10,629 bases of DNA from an uncultured Campylobacter sp. (GCF_938017705.1 NZ_CALIIS010000046.1:1-10629), one strand, 5' to 3'. Shown: positions 1-7,156, numbered from the stretch's first letter. Notes: generated by a model from the sequence alone, not told the origin. Made by a program: numbers and translations.

Positions 1-233
1 GAGCCGATCTGCGCGCCGGGGTTTATATCTACGGCGGTGATTATACGAGTAAGTCCGCTGATCGCACGAGCTATAAGCTTAAAACCTCGCTCGTAGAAAA
101 AATGCGCGAAACGATAATTTATCAGCGCCCAGACGCCGGGATAGCAGAAAAATATCTCAAATACGCTGTTACATGCGGGGTCTTGGCGCAAGGGCTCGGT
201 GAAGTCCTGTTTTAAAATTTGCCAAAAACTCAT
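1..233 (-). CDS. cysE: Serine O-acetyltransferase, N-terminal part (runs off the left edge)
   Basis: This is the first 77 codons of a gene that continues past the left edge. CysE acetylates L-serine with acetyl-CoA in the cytoplasm to give O-acetylserine, the first step of cysteine synthesis. The visible part starts MSFWQILKQDF and contains CNSVFEIFFCYPGVWALINY, RFAHFFYERGF and TAVDINPGAQIG. These match the helical N-terminal domain and the entry into the left-handed beta-helix of epsilonproteobacterial serine acetyltransferases; DINPGAQIG is the start of the hexapeptide repeat. The acetyl-CoA and serine sites would lie beyond the window. The ATG overlaps the speA stop in an ATGA, so translation is probably coupled to speA. 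The order hisS-speA-cysE is, as I recall, also found in C. jejuni. No internal stop or frameshift is visible. Confidence 0.9.
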   Translation of the reverse strand, partial: MSFWQILKQDFTEPLRQDPACNSVFEIFFCYPGVWALINYRFAHFFYERGFKLIARAISGLTRIITAVDINPGAQIG

Positions 234-2068
234 TTGATCGTCTTTAGATAGCTGTTGTCGTTTAAAAACAGATATAGCTCGCCCAGGATATGCTTTTTCT
301 CTTTTGCGTCTATGAGGTCAGATTTTTCGATCCGCTCGTTTAGGCTTTCGCGGATATCTACTACGTCGTAGTCCATATCCTCCAAGATGTCGATGACCGA
401 TTGCGATTCGATGAAATCCTTGATCTCAAAGCCGCCGTCATCGCGCAAGATCACGGTAGCTTCGCTTGGATGAGCGAAAAGATTGTGATTCATACCCAGC
501 ACCTCTTGATAAGCTCCAACAAGGAAAAAGCCTAAAAAATACTCCTCCTCTTCGGGGTCCACGTCATGTAAAAATAGCGGGTTGATCTCTCTGTCAAATC
601 CGATCTCTCCGTCGCTATCGCAGGTGATATCCCAGATCGACGCCGATAGCGTGGCGCGTTCATCCAGCCTCTCTAGCGGCATGATCGGGAAGTGCTGCTT
701 GATGCCCCAAAAATCGGGCAGACTTTGAAAGATCGAAAAATTTACCAAATAGCGCTCTTGGGCGTTGCCTAGGGAGTTTAAGAAATTGCTGTATTCTTGT
801 TTGTTGCCTAAAATTCCATACGCCTTTCGCATTATTAGATGAACCAAAATTTCGCCGTTTGAGCGGTCGATCAGATCGACGTAGCCCAGATCAAAGAGCG
901 TAAGCACGCTCTCCATGTGCGACATAGCATCGTGCAGATACTCTAGCGCGTTGGAGGGTTTTAGAGTTTTATACAGATCGTATAGCTCGGCGACTACCGG
1001 CGGATTGTCCTTTTTTAGGGCGAGCTTCTCTTCGGCGTATTCCTGGGTAAAAAGCTCCAAAATCGGCGCTACGAGCACCGCATGGCTGGCGGCTACGTAT
1101 CTGCCGCTCTCGATAAAAATATCCGGCTCGGCCTCTTTTTTATCCTGTGCGATCGATTTTAGCAGGAAGACCACGTCGTTGGCGTATTCTTTTAGCGTAT
1201 AGTTGCGGCTGGAGCTCTCTTTGGCTTGAGAGTATTCGATAGCGAGCCCTCCGCCTAAATTTATGGATTTTAAATTTTTTGCGCCCATTTTACGAAGCTC
1301 GGTATAGATATTGCCCGCCTCGATGAGAGCCTTTTTGAGCGGGTGGATCTCTGTAATCTGCGAGCCGATATGAAAATGAATCATCGTAAACTGCTCGATG
1401 AGGTCGTTTTTCTTGAGCAAATTTATCGCCTCTATGAGCTCGGTCGAGGTAAGGCCGAATTTGGAATTTATCCCGCCGCTTTTCGCCCACATACCGCTTC
1501 CGGAGTTGTGCAGCCTGATGCGAAGCCCGATGAAAGGCTTTGGCGCGAATCGCTCCTTAGCCGTTTCGATGATGGTTTCAAGCTCGTTTAATCCCTCGAT
1601 CGTAAGCGTTACGTTATGCCCCATCTCTGCGGCGATGAAGCCGATATTGATGAGCTCCTTATCTTTAAAGCCGTTTACGGTAATCGGCGCGCCGTATTTG
1701 TTATACGCCATCGCTAGCAGCAATTCTGGCTTGCTGCCGGCTTCGAGTCCGTATCCGTAAGGCTCGCCGATATCGACTAAATTTTTAACGAAGCCCGGGA
1801 ATTGATTTACCTTGAGCGGATAGACGGCGTGGAATTTTCCCTTGTAATCAAACTCCTTAATGGCGCGGTTAAAATTTGAGTAAATTTCGACGATCTGCTT
1901 TTTGATGAGGTGCGGGAAGCGCAGCAGTATCGGGCCTCGCACGCCGTCTGCGCGGATCTCTTTTATGATATCCACCAAAGGCTGCTTGAAATCGGAGTTT
2001 AGGCATAGCTTGCCGCCGTCTATCGTGAAGTTGGAATTTCCCCAAATATTTAGTCCGTAATCGTTCAT
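230..2068 (-). CDS. speA: Biosynthetic arginine decarboxylase
   Basis: SpeA is a PLP enzyme that decarboxylates L-arginine to agmatine, feeding putrescine and spermidine synthesis. The 612 residues form the alanine-racemase-like barrel plus the C-terminal beta domain of the large biosynthetic decarboxylases, slightly shorter than E. coli SpeA. Visible motifs are FHAVYPLKVNQ (79-89) with the PLP lysine K86, GLEAGSKPEL (107-116), HFHIGSQI (231-238), the glycine-rich phosphate loop NLGGGLAIEY (270-279), ESGRY (320-324), and WDITCDSDGEIGF (479-491), whose Cys483 and Asp484 fit the C-terminal active-site contribution from the partner subunit. The ATG is preceded on its strand by AAGGAT, a good ribosome-binding site, and overlaps the hisS stop in an ATGA. 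At the other end its TGA overlaps the cysE ATG in the same way. It is therefore the middle gene of a tight operon. The gene looks intact. Confidence 0.97.
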   Translation of the reverse strand: MNDYGLNIWGNSNFTIDGGKLCLNSDFKQPLVDIIKEIRADGVRGPILLRFPHLIKKQIVEIYSNFNRAIKEFDYKGKFHAVYPLKVNQFPGFVKNLVDIGEPYGYGLEAGSKPELLLAMAYNKYGAPITVNGFKDKELINIGFIAAEMGHNVTLTIEGLNELETIIETAKERFAPKPFIGLRIRLHNSGSGMWAKSGGINSKFGLTSTELIEAINLLKKNDLIEQFTMIHFHIGSQITEIHPLKKALIEAGNIYTELRKMGAKNLKSINLGGGLAIEYSQAKESSSRNYTLKEYANDVVFLLKSIAQDKKEAEPDIFIESGRYVAASHAVLVAPILELFTQEYAEEKLALKKDNPPVVAELYDLYKTLKPSNALEYLHDAMSHMESVLTLFDLGYVDLIDRSNGEILVHLIMRKAYGILGNKQEYSNFLNSLGNAQERYLVNFSIFQSLPDFWGIKQHFPIMPLERLDERATLSASIWDITCDSDGEIGFDREINPLFLHDVDPEEEEYFLGFFLVGAYQEVLGMNHNLFAHPSEATVILRDDGGFEIKDFIESQSVIDILEDMDYDVVDIRESLNERIEKSDLIDAKEKKHILGELYLFLNDNSYLKTIK

Positions 2069-3306
2069 GCTCTATCCTTAAAAAATGCTTCGACCTCTTT
2101 AAATTTAATCGCAAAGGTGGTTTGATCCTCTAAATTTTTACACCATACTTCGGCGCGATCAAACTCGTCCTGTCCGATGCAAAGGCAAAATTTAGCCTCC
2201 GCCCCGTCGGCTGCCTTTAAATGCTTCGCAAGCGCCTTGGGCTCGTATGAAATTTGAGTTTTACAAAACTTTCGCAGCTTTAGCGCAAACGAAAACGCCG
2301 TGCTTACGAACGCCTCATCCAGTGCGCCGATATAAAGACCCTCGCGCGCTTGTGGGCTTTCGCGCGTTTTTAAAATTTCGGCTATTCGCTCGATGCCGAT
2401 CGCAAAGCCCACGCCCGCCGTCTTTCTGCCGCCTAAAAACTCCACGAGTCTGTCATAGCGCCCGCCGCCGCCTACGGCGCTTTGTGCGCCAAGTTCGCTT
2501 GAGACGAACTCAAAGGCGGTTTTGCAGTAGTAATCAAGCCCGCGCACGAGCTTCGCATCGATCTCAAATTTTTGCCCGTTTTGGGTTAAAATTCTTTGCA
2601 GCTGCGCAAATTCCGCGGCGCAGGCGTCGTTTAAATTTTCCGTTATAAGAGGCGCGGCGGCTAAAATTTTCTGGCAGCTCTCGTTTTTGCAGTCCAGCAC
2701 GCGGATCGGATTGGTGTCGATACGCCTTTGGCAGTCCTCGCAGAGCCTGTCTTTGCGCTCTTGCAAGAAATTTACGAGCTTGGTTTTATACGCCGGCATG
2801 CACTCCTGGTCGCCTAAAGAGTTGATTTTAAGCGTTGCGGCGACATTTAGCTCGCGTAAAATTTGAGCTAGCATCAAGATCACGCTCGCATCCTCATAAA
2901 CGCTACTTTCGCCGAAGCACTCGACGCCGAATTGATGAAACTCGCGCAGACGCCCCTTTTGCGGGCGCTCGTAGCGAAACATCGAGCCTTGATAATAAAA
3001 TTTATGCACGCCGCTGCTGCGGTCTAGCTTTTTTTCGATAAAGGCGCGCACGACGCCTGCGGTGCCTTCGGGGCGCAGGCAGACGCTATCTCCGCTTTTG
3101 TCGCTAAACTCATACATCTCCTTGCCGACGATGTCGCTGCTCTCGCCGACGCTGCGGCGAAATAGCGCGGTCTGCTCGAGTTTGGGAGTTTCGATGAGGC
3201 AAAAGCCGTAATTGCGCGCCACGCGCTCGCACACGTTTAAAATTTGCGAGTAGATGCGCGCCTGCTCGCCTGAAATATCGTTCATACCGCGAAGTGCCTT
3301 GATCAT
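2065..3306 (-). CDS. hisS: Histidyl-tRNA synthetase
   Basis: This class II aminoacyl-tRNA synthetase charges tRNA-His with histidine in the cytoplasm. The 413 residues carry every family landmark: the motif 1 region around LIETPKLEQTALFRRSVGE (37-55), LRPEGTAGVVRA (77-88), motif 2 RYERPQKGRLREFHQFGVE (111-129), the HisA-type signature RGLDYYCKTAFEF (255-267), AVGGGGRYDRLV (277-288) and motif 3 GVGFAIGIERI (298-308). The anticodon-binding domain fills about 320-413. The insertion domain holds four cysteines (189, 192, 206, 211) that could bind a metal; similar cysteine pairs occur in other bacterial HisRS. The ATG has AAAGGA 8 nt upstream, and a TATAAT box lies about 48 nt upstream, so hisS is probably the first gene of the hisS-speA-cysE operon. 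In C. jejuni tmk lies upstream of hisS, as I recall; here an unrelated small gene takes that place. Confidence 0.98.
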   Translation of the reverse strand: MIKALRGMNDISGEQARIYSQILNVCERVARNYGFCLIETPKLEQTALFRRSVGESSDIVGKEMYEFSDKSGDSVCLRPEGTAGVVRAFIEKKLDRSSGVHKFYYQGSMFRYERPQKGRLREFHQFGVECFGESSVYEDASVILMLAQILRELNVAATLKINSLGDQECMPAYKTKLVNFLQERKDRLCEDCQRRIDTNPIRVLDCKNESCQKILAAAPLITENLNDACAAEFAQLQRILTQNGQKFEIDAKLVRGLDYYCKTAFEFVSSELGAQSAVGGGGRYDRLVEFLGGRKTAGVGFAIGIERIAEILKTRESPQAREGLYIGALDEAFVSTAFSFALKLRKFCKTQISYEPKALAKHLKAADGAEAKFCLCIGQDEFDRAEVWCKNLEDQTTFAIKFKEVEAFFKDRA

Positions 3307-3353
3307 CGATAAAATCCTTTGTGAAATTTTAAAATTTTCAAATTTTTGCGGCG

Positions 3354-3382
3354 ATTATAGTTAAATTTTCCTAAATTTTAAG
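3354..3382 (-). promoter_or_regulatory. Sigma-70 promoter for hisS-speA-cysE
   Basis: The minus strand reads a perfect -10 box TATAAT at 3359-3354, in the context AACTATAATCG. Upstream is A/T-rich DNA with repeated AAATTT words and only a weak -35 match (TTAAAA or CTTAAA, depending on a 16 or 17 bp spacer). A conserved -10 with a poor -35 and T-rich upstream DNA is typical of Campylobacter housekeeping promoters. The start would fall near 3347, giving a leader of about 40 nt that contains the AAAGGA ribosome-binding site of hisS. The position just before the operon supports the call; there is no experimental support. Confidence 0.6.
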
Positions 3383-3429
3383 CCCTGCCGCTCGCGGTTT
3401 TGTATAGGTTCTGCTTATTTACATCGCGC

Positions 3430-3463
3430 GCCGTTTCGGATTAGACGTCTATTTTAAACCGGC
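3430..3463. other. Inverted repeat with inner 10-bp palindrome between the small gene and hisS
   Basis: The arms GCCGTTT (3430-3436) and AAACCGGC (3456-3463) pair over 7 bp with one bulged base. Inside them lies a perfect palindrome TAGACGTCTA (3442-3451). On the minus strand the structure falls just after the stop of the small gene and about 70 bp before the hisS -10 box. No run of T follows, so it is not a standard intrinsic terminator. It could be a weak or Rho-assisted terminator, or a protein-binding site. Confidence 0.3.
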
Positions 3464-3483
3464 TAAGCTAGGCGGTAAAATTT

Positions 3484-3966
3484 CTACTTCGCCGCCTTGA
3501 AGCTCAAGAATTCCTCATAGCGGCGATCGATGATCTCTTTGATCTCGGCGTAATTTTGTGGCGAGTTTTCTATGTAAAAATAGGCGTTGTCGAAGTTTTT
3601 ATCGCCGAATTTGCGCGCGACGAAATCGTCGTAATCTTGCAAATACCAGCCGTGCGTTTTGGCAAATTTCGTACGGTCCGTGGTGTAGTAGGCATTTGCG
3701 AAGGCCTTGCCCGCGGTGTTTAGCTCCTCGCTGCCTAGCACGCCGTCCATGGCGCCAAAGAAATACCCGCGATAATCAAAGCTATCGTCCATCTTTGCTA
3801 TATCGTCCGCGAAATCCGCCGCGAAGTCCTTGGAGTAAAGCTTGCGCTCCATGCACCAGCGGAAGAAAAACGCGATGTGCGTCGCGCCGTTTTCCTGCGG
3901 GATGTCGGTCGGCGCATTTTTCGCACCCCAGTGCCATTTTGCCTTGTCATAGGTTACGTAAGCCAT
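3484..3966 (-). CDS. Uncharacterised small protein, DUF7832-like
   Basis: This is a 160-residue soluble protein with no signal peptide or membrane segment. It is rich in aromatic and acidic residues. The N-terminus, YDKAKWHWGAKNAP (6-19) followed by ENGATHIAFFFRWCMERKLYS (first half 25-35), resembles a family of uncharacterised bacterial proteins that begin with a Y/D-x-A-x-W-H-Y block followed by P-x-E-N/x-A-x-T-H-I-G-M-x-L-x-W. I know this family as DUF7832 from memory; no search was run. The second half contains DGVLGSEELNTAGKAFANAYY (within 74-93) and LQDYDDFVARKFGD, which also fit that family. The start is well set: AAGGAG lies 6-7 nt before the ATG. The gene stands alone, about 210 bp after recG and 180 bp before hisS. 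It does not belong to the conserved hisS-speA-cysE group, so it may be an accessory gene. Function is unknown; related small proteins often sit alone or near toxin loci, but nothing here shows an immunity role. Confidence 0.8.
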   Translation of the reverse strand: MAYVTYDKAKWHWGAKNAPTDIPQENGATHIAFFFRWCMERKLYSKDFAADFADDIAKMDDSFDYRGYFFGAMDGVLGSEELNTAGKAFANAYYTTDRTKFAKTHGWYLQDYDDFVARKFGDKNFDNAYFYIENSPQNYAEIKEIIDRRYEEFLSFKAAK

Positions 3967-4180
3967 TTTGCTCTCCTTTTTTTTGGACTTTAAGTTGCAT
4001 AAATTTTAGAAATTAAAAGCAAATGACGCTTGGTAAAGCTCTAAATTTTATCCGATGCAATCTGCGCCGTGAAATTTCAAATTTTATATCAGGTCGCCCA
4101 TTATCTCATAATCGCATTCGCTTCGTAAAATTTTGCCGCGACTAAAATTACGTTTAAATTCTATCGCGCCTCGTAGAATT

Positions 4181-7144
4181 TCATGCACCCCGTCCTATGT
4201 CCTTTAGTCGCTGCTTTGCCGCAGCCGTCACATCCTCTTCATAATCATACCACGCAAACATCGCGCCGTGCTGCACCGAGCCGCCCAGCAGATCGCCTCC
4301 TTGGCGGTTTTTCAGATCGATATTTGCGACCTTAAATCCGTCCAGCGTCGCTGCGAACTCGCGTAGGCGCTGCGGCGGGGATTTGAGCTTGGTGTAGAGG
4401 TAGCAGCGCCCCGCCTGGCCTTTGCGTCCGACGCGCCCTCGCAGCTGATGAAGCGACGCGAGCCCCATTCGCTCGGCGCCCACGATTAAAATGACGCTAA
4501 GCCGCGGCAACGAGATACCCACTTCGACGATCGTCGTAGTTATCAGCAGCCGCCCCTCGTCGCGGAAGCGGCGCAAAACCTCTTCTTTGTCCTTGTCGCT
4601 GCCGTGAGTAATCATCACGTCCGCAAACTGAGCCTTCCAAAACGGCGTCGCCTCTTCAAGGCTTTGATAGACCGAGCTTTCGCTTTGCTGCACGAGCGGA
4701 TAGACGATGATCGCTTGATTGCCCGCGGCGAGCTCGCGGCGCAGATCCTGCATAAAGCCCGCAAATCCGTCATTTTGCAAAATTTTAGTTTTGATCTGCT
4801 TTTCAAACGGTAGCTGTTTTAAAAAGCTAAAGCTCACAAGCTCGGACTGGATCATGCTTAGCGTGCGCGGTATCGGCGTGGCGCTAAATTGAATGAAATG
4901 CGCGCGAAACTCGCCGCTCCCCGTGAGGCGCGCAATCTTTTCGCGCTGATTCGAGCCGAAGCGGTGCTGCTCATCGACCATTATGAGATTTGACGGCGCG
5001 AGCTCGTGGTAGAGCAGGGCGTGAGTGCCGATGATAAGGTGCGCGCCTGCGAAATTCGGCTCGCGATCGCCGCTTTTTACGAGCAGAACCTTAATCTGCG
5101 GCGGCAGCAGACGGAGAGCTTCGGCGTAAATCTGCTCGGCTAGGATGCTCGTAGGCGCCATCAGATAGCTGATGCGCGGATAGTTCATCGCCGCGCTAGC
5201 GAGGATGACGAGCGTCTTGCCGCTGCCTACGTCGCCCATGACGACGCGGCGGCGCGCCAGAGGGCTTTGCAGATCGCTAGCGATGTCCTTTATCGCGCTT
5301 AACTGATCGCGCGTAGGCTCAAAAGGAAGCGAGGCAAGCCAGTCTGAAATGTCGTGCAGCGGGTAAATTTGCGCAGGGAAGCTCGTTTTTTTCGCGCTTA
5401 GCTTTTGCAAGTAGTTTAGAATTTCTACAAATTTCAGTGTGCGTAAAATTGCAGCACCGCTCATCTGTGTGACGGCTGCGGCTCGGACGGCCTCGGCGGT
5501 ATGGATAGTTTCAGCCTCGCTTGCAATTTGAGCGATTGTAGTTTGGGCGGCTGCGGTCTGGATAGTTTCAGTTTGATAATGCGTAGGTTGCACGGCACAA
5601 TCGCGCGAAGCGCTCATCGGTGCGGCGAGCGCGTCCTGAACAGCCTCGGCGGCGCTTGCGGTCTGAGCGATCGTAGGCTCTGCGGTCTGCGCAGCTACTA
5701 CTGTCTGAAGATTTTTGATTTGATCGCACGCAGGCTGCGTGCCCGCAGCTTGTGCGCTCAAAGTTTGGGTAGTCGCGGCTTGCGCGCTCGCTACTTGGCT
5801 TGAAGTTTGGATTGCCGTAGGTTTTCCACTTGATTCTTGAGTTTGGGCGGCTACGGGTTGCAAATCTGCAGTTCGAATGTCTGAAGTTTGGATTGCTGCG
5901 GGTTGCATATCTACGTCTCGGGTGCTTAAATTTTGTTGTGCGGCTTGCTCGGCTATGGACTGCTCGGGCGCGACATGAGTTAGCATGGGTTGCGCGGTCG
6001 CAGCTTGAGCCTCTGCTGGTCGTGTCGCTGCTTGGACGTCTGATACTGGGTCATTTGAAATTTTTTTCCCACTTGTAGCCGCTTCATTGCCTGCTTCGAG
6101 GTCGCCCAAAATTTCATCTCTGTGCGCCTCGGCGCCGTTTGCGGCAAGAAAATCCTCGTCGCTTTGGACGTTAAAATTTTCGTCGTTATAAATCTCTGCG
6201 CAGCGCGCCCGAGGCTGATCGCCGTCTAAGATTTCATCGCTCGCAATCTCGCCGTCGCGGAGACTTGGGTGGGGCGAAGCCTTCATGTTCTTTGGAATTT
6301 CTCCGCTTAAAATTTCATTCGCCGTGCTGTGCTTTGCTTCGCAGGCAAGAGCTTCGCTGCTTTGAAGATAGTTTGAAATTTTACCTTCAAAAATTTCACC
6401 GTTTTGTGATCTGCCGTTTAAAATTTCGGCGGCGGCGGAGCTTTGAGAGCTCGGAATTTCGCTGTTATCTGAAATTCCGTCGCCATTTAAAATTTTATCG
6501 CTGCTTGGAATTTCGCCTCTTAAAATTTCACTGCCGCTCGGGATTTTGCCGCTGTTTGAAATGTCGTCGCGCTCGCCGAAATTTTCTGCGCCGCCCTCTT
6601 TGAGCTGCCTATTTAGCGCGGTTAGCATTCGCACGCTGCGCGGTGAGCTCTCGTGTAGCGCGAGCAATACCGCCGCCTCGTCCGCGCGCAGTCCGCAGCC
6701 TAAAAGCGCACCCGCGCTTAGATATTTTTTGATCAGCTTTTGCGCCGCGGCGTCGCTCAGCGCGGCTTTGTATTTGGGCGCGATCCTGCCCGGCTCGCTC
6801 ACGATTTTTGGGTTTACGAACTGCCACGAGCCGAAGCTCTCGTCGCATTTGCCGTGGATGAAAAATTTTTTGCCGCGCTTGAAGGCGCCGAAGTGCCAGC
6901 TTTTGGCGTTGAAGATCACGATTTTGATTTCGCGCTTCCAGCTGAGGCAGTGCGCCGTGACGATGAGCATCGAGCCGCGCCTGTGCTGGAAGAGGCACTC
7001 GACCTCCGCCGTGCTCTCGCCTGCGCAGGGCGCGTCCCCCACGCTTAGATCGTCGAAGCTTTTGGGCAGAAGCAGCGCCAGATCCAAAAGCGTCGTAATG
7101 CCCGCCTTTTGCAGTGCCGCCGCGTCTTTTGCTTCAAAAATCAA
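4181..7144 (-). CDS. recG: ATP-dependent DNA helicase RecG with a ~380-residue repeat insertion
   Basis: RecG is a superfamily 2 branch-migration helicase that remodels stalled forks, D-loops and R-loops. Residues 1-182 cover the wedge (OB-fold) domain and the start of the linker, up to AVLLALHESSPRSVRML (158-174). The linker resumes at LKFVEILNYLQKLSAKKTSF (570-589). The helicase core follows: FEPTRDQ (608-614), Walker A MGDVGSGKT (636-644), DEQHRFG (724-730), SATPIPRTL (754-762), TTTIVEVGISLP (869-880), HQLRGRVGRKGQ (899-910), and the TRG-like end NRQGGDLLGG (946-955). All catalytic motifs are intact. Removing 183-566 leaves about 604 residues, the normal size for epsilonproteobacterial RecG. 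The insertion is continuous in frame and made of hexapeptide and pentapeptide repeats. The start is TTG with AAAGGA 6 nt upstream; the only nearby ATG is out of frame. The gene follows the M16 gene after a 569-bp spacer, so a promoter of its own is likely, though I cannot point to one. Confidence 0.95.
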   Translation of the reverse strand: MIFEAKDAAALQKAGITTLLDLALLLPKSFDDLSVGDAPCAGESTAEVECLFQHRRGSMLIVTAHCLSWKREIKIVIFNAKSWHFGAFKRGKKFFIHGKCDESFGSWQFVNPKIVSEPGRIAPKYKAALSDAAAQKLIKKYLSAGALLGCGLRADEAAVLLALHESSPRSVRMLTALNRQLKEGGAENFGERDDISNSGKIPSGSEILRGEIPSSDKILNGDGISDNSEIPSSQSSAAAEILNGRSQNGEIFEGKISNYLQSSEALACEAKHSTANEILSGEIPKNMKASPHPSLRDGEIASDEILDGDQPRARCAEIYNDENFNVQSDEDFLAANGAEAHRDEILGDLEAGNEAATSGKKISNDPVSDVQAATRPAEAQAATAQPMLTHVAPEQSIAEQAAQQNLSTRDVDMQPAAIQTSDIRTADLQPVAAQTQESSGKPTAIQTSSQVASAQAATTQTLSAQAAGTQPACDQIKNLQTVVAAQTAEPTIAQTASAAEAVQDALAAPMSASRDCAVQPTHYQTETIQTAAAQTTIAQIASEAETIHTAEAVRAAAVTQMSGAAILRTLKFVEILNYLQKLSAKKTSFPAQIYPLHDISDWLASLPFEPTRDQLSAIKDIASDLQSPLARRRVVMGDVGSGKTLVILASAAMNYPRISYLMAPTSILAEQIYAEALRLLPPQIKVLLVKSGDREPNFAGAHLIIGTHALLYHELAPSNLIMVDEQHRFGSNQREKIARLTGSGEFRAHFIQFSATPIPRTLSMIQSELVSFSFLKQLPFEKQIKTKILQNDGFAGFMQDLRRELAAGNQAIIVYPLVQQSESSVYQSLEEATPFWKAQFADVMITHGSDKDKEEVLRRFRDEGRLLITTTIVEVGISLPRLSVILIVGAERMGLASLHQLRGRVGRKGQAGRCYLYTKLKSPPQRLREFAATLDGFKVANIDLKNRQGGDLLGGSVQHGAMFAWYDYEEDVTAAAKQRLKDIGRGA
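5465..6034 (-). repeat. Degenerate 15-bp / pentapeptide (xxxxQ) array inside recG
   Basis: Residues 371-560 of RecG are dominated by Ala, Gln and Thr, with Gln recurring every fifth residue. Runs in register include Q380, Q385, Q395, Q400; Q414, Q419, Q429, Q434; Q450 through Q480 without a break; and Q519 through Q539. Typical units are AATTQ, TLSAQ and AAGTQ. The phase shifts by one residue a few times, as expected for an old array with small in-frame changes. At DNA level there are longer exact or near-exact copies: TGAAGTTTGGATTGC at 5801-5815 and 5882-5896 (81 bp apart), TGGATAGTTTCAG at 5502-5514 and 5559-5571 (57 bp apart), and AGTTTGGGCGGCTRCGG at 5540-5556 and 5840-5856 (300 bp apart). 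All these distances are multiples of three. Confidence 0.85.
6371..6568 (-). repeat. Degenerate 18-bp / hexapeptide (x-[EKG]-I-x-x-x) array inside recG
   Basis: Residues 193-258 of RecG have Ile at 195, 201, 207, 212, 218, 224 and 230, a spacing of 6 with one 5. Less regular continuation is seen at 241, 251 and 256. Units read GKIPSG, SEILRG, EIPSSD, KILNGD and EIPSSQ. In the DNA the plus strand shows AAATTT, GAATTT or AAATTC words at 6454, 6472, 6490, 6508 and 6523, mostly 18 bp apart, with decayed words at about 6542 and 6558. Looser copies (EILSGEIPKN, GEIASDEILDGD, DEILGD) extend to residue 350, about position 6095. This is the array nearest the wedge domain; the xxxxQ array follows it. 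Confidence 0.75.
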
Positions 7145-7150
7145 TTTTCA

Positions 7151-7156
7151 TCCTTT
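7151..7156 (-). promoter_or_regulatory. Ribosome-binding site deciding the recG TTG start
   Basis: The minus strand reads AAAGGA, then TGAAAA, then TTG. The 6-nt spacing is good for the TTG at 7144, which opens the RecG frame. The overlapping ATG (first base 7151) lies within the GGATG itself and opens a frame of only five codons (MKIDF, then TGA), so it cannot start RecG as the sequence stands. Confidence 0.6.

Noticed and set aside
6440..6568. Left-handed beta-helix (hexapeptide acyltransferase) domain inserted in RecG
   Set aside because: The Ile-every-six rhythm resembles that fold, but only about seven units are regular, Pro/Ser/Asp content is high, and no acyltransferase motif follows. 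Low complexity is the simpler reading.
5501..6603. Several plus-strand open frames (100, 82 and 112 codons) with repetitive peptide sequence
   Set aside because: They are shadows of the recG repeat arrays. Their repetitiveness follows from the 15- and 18-bp periods, not from a gene.
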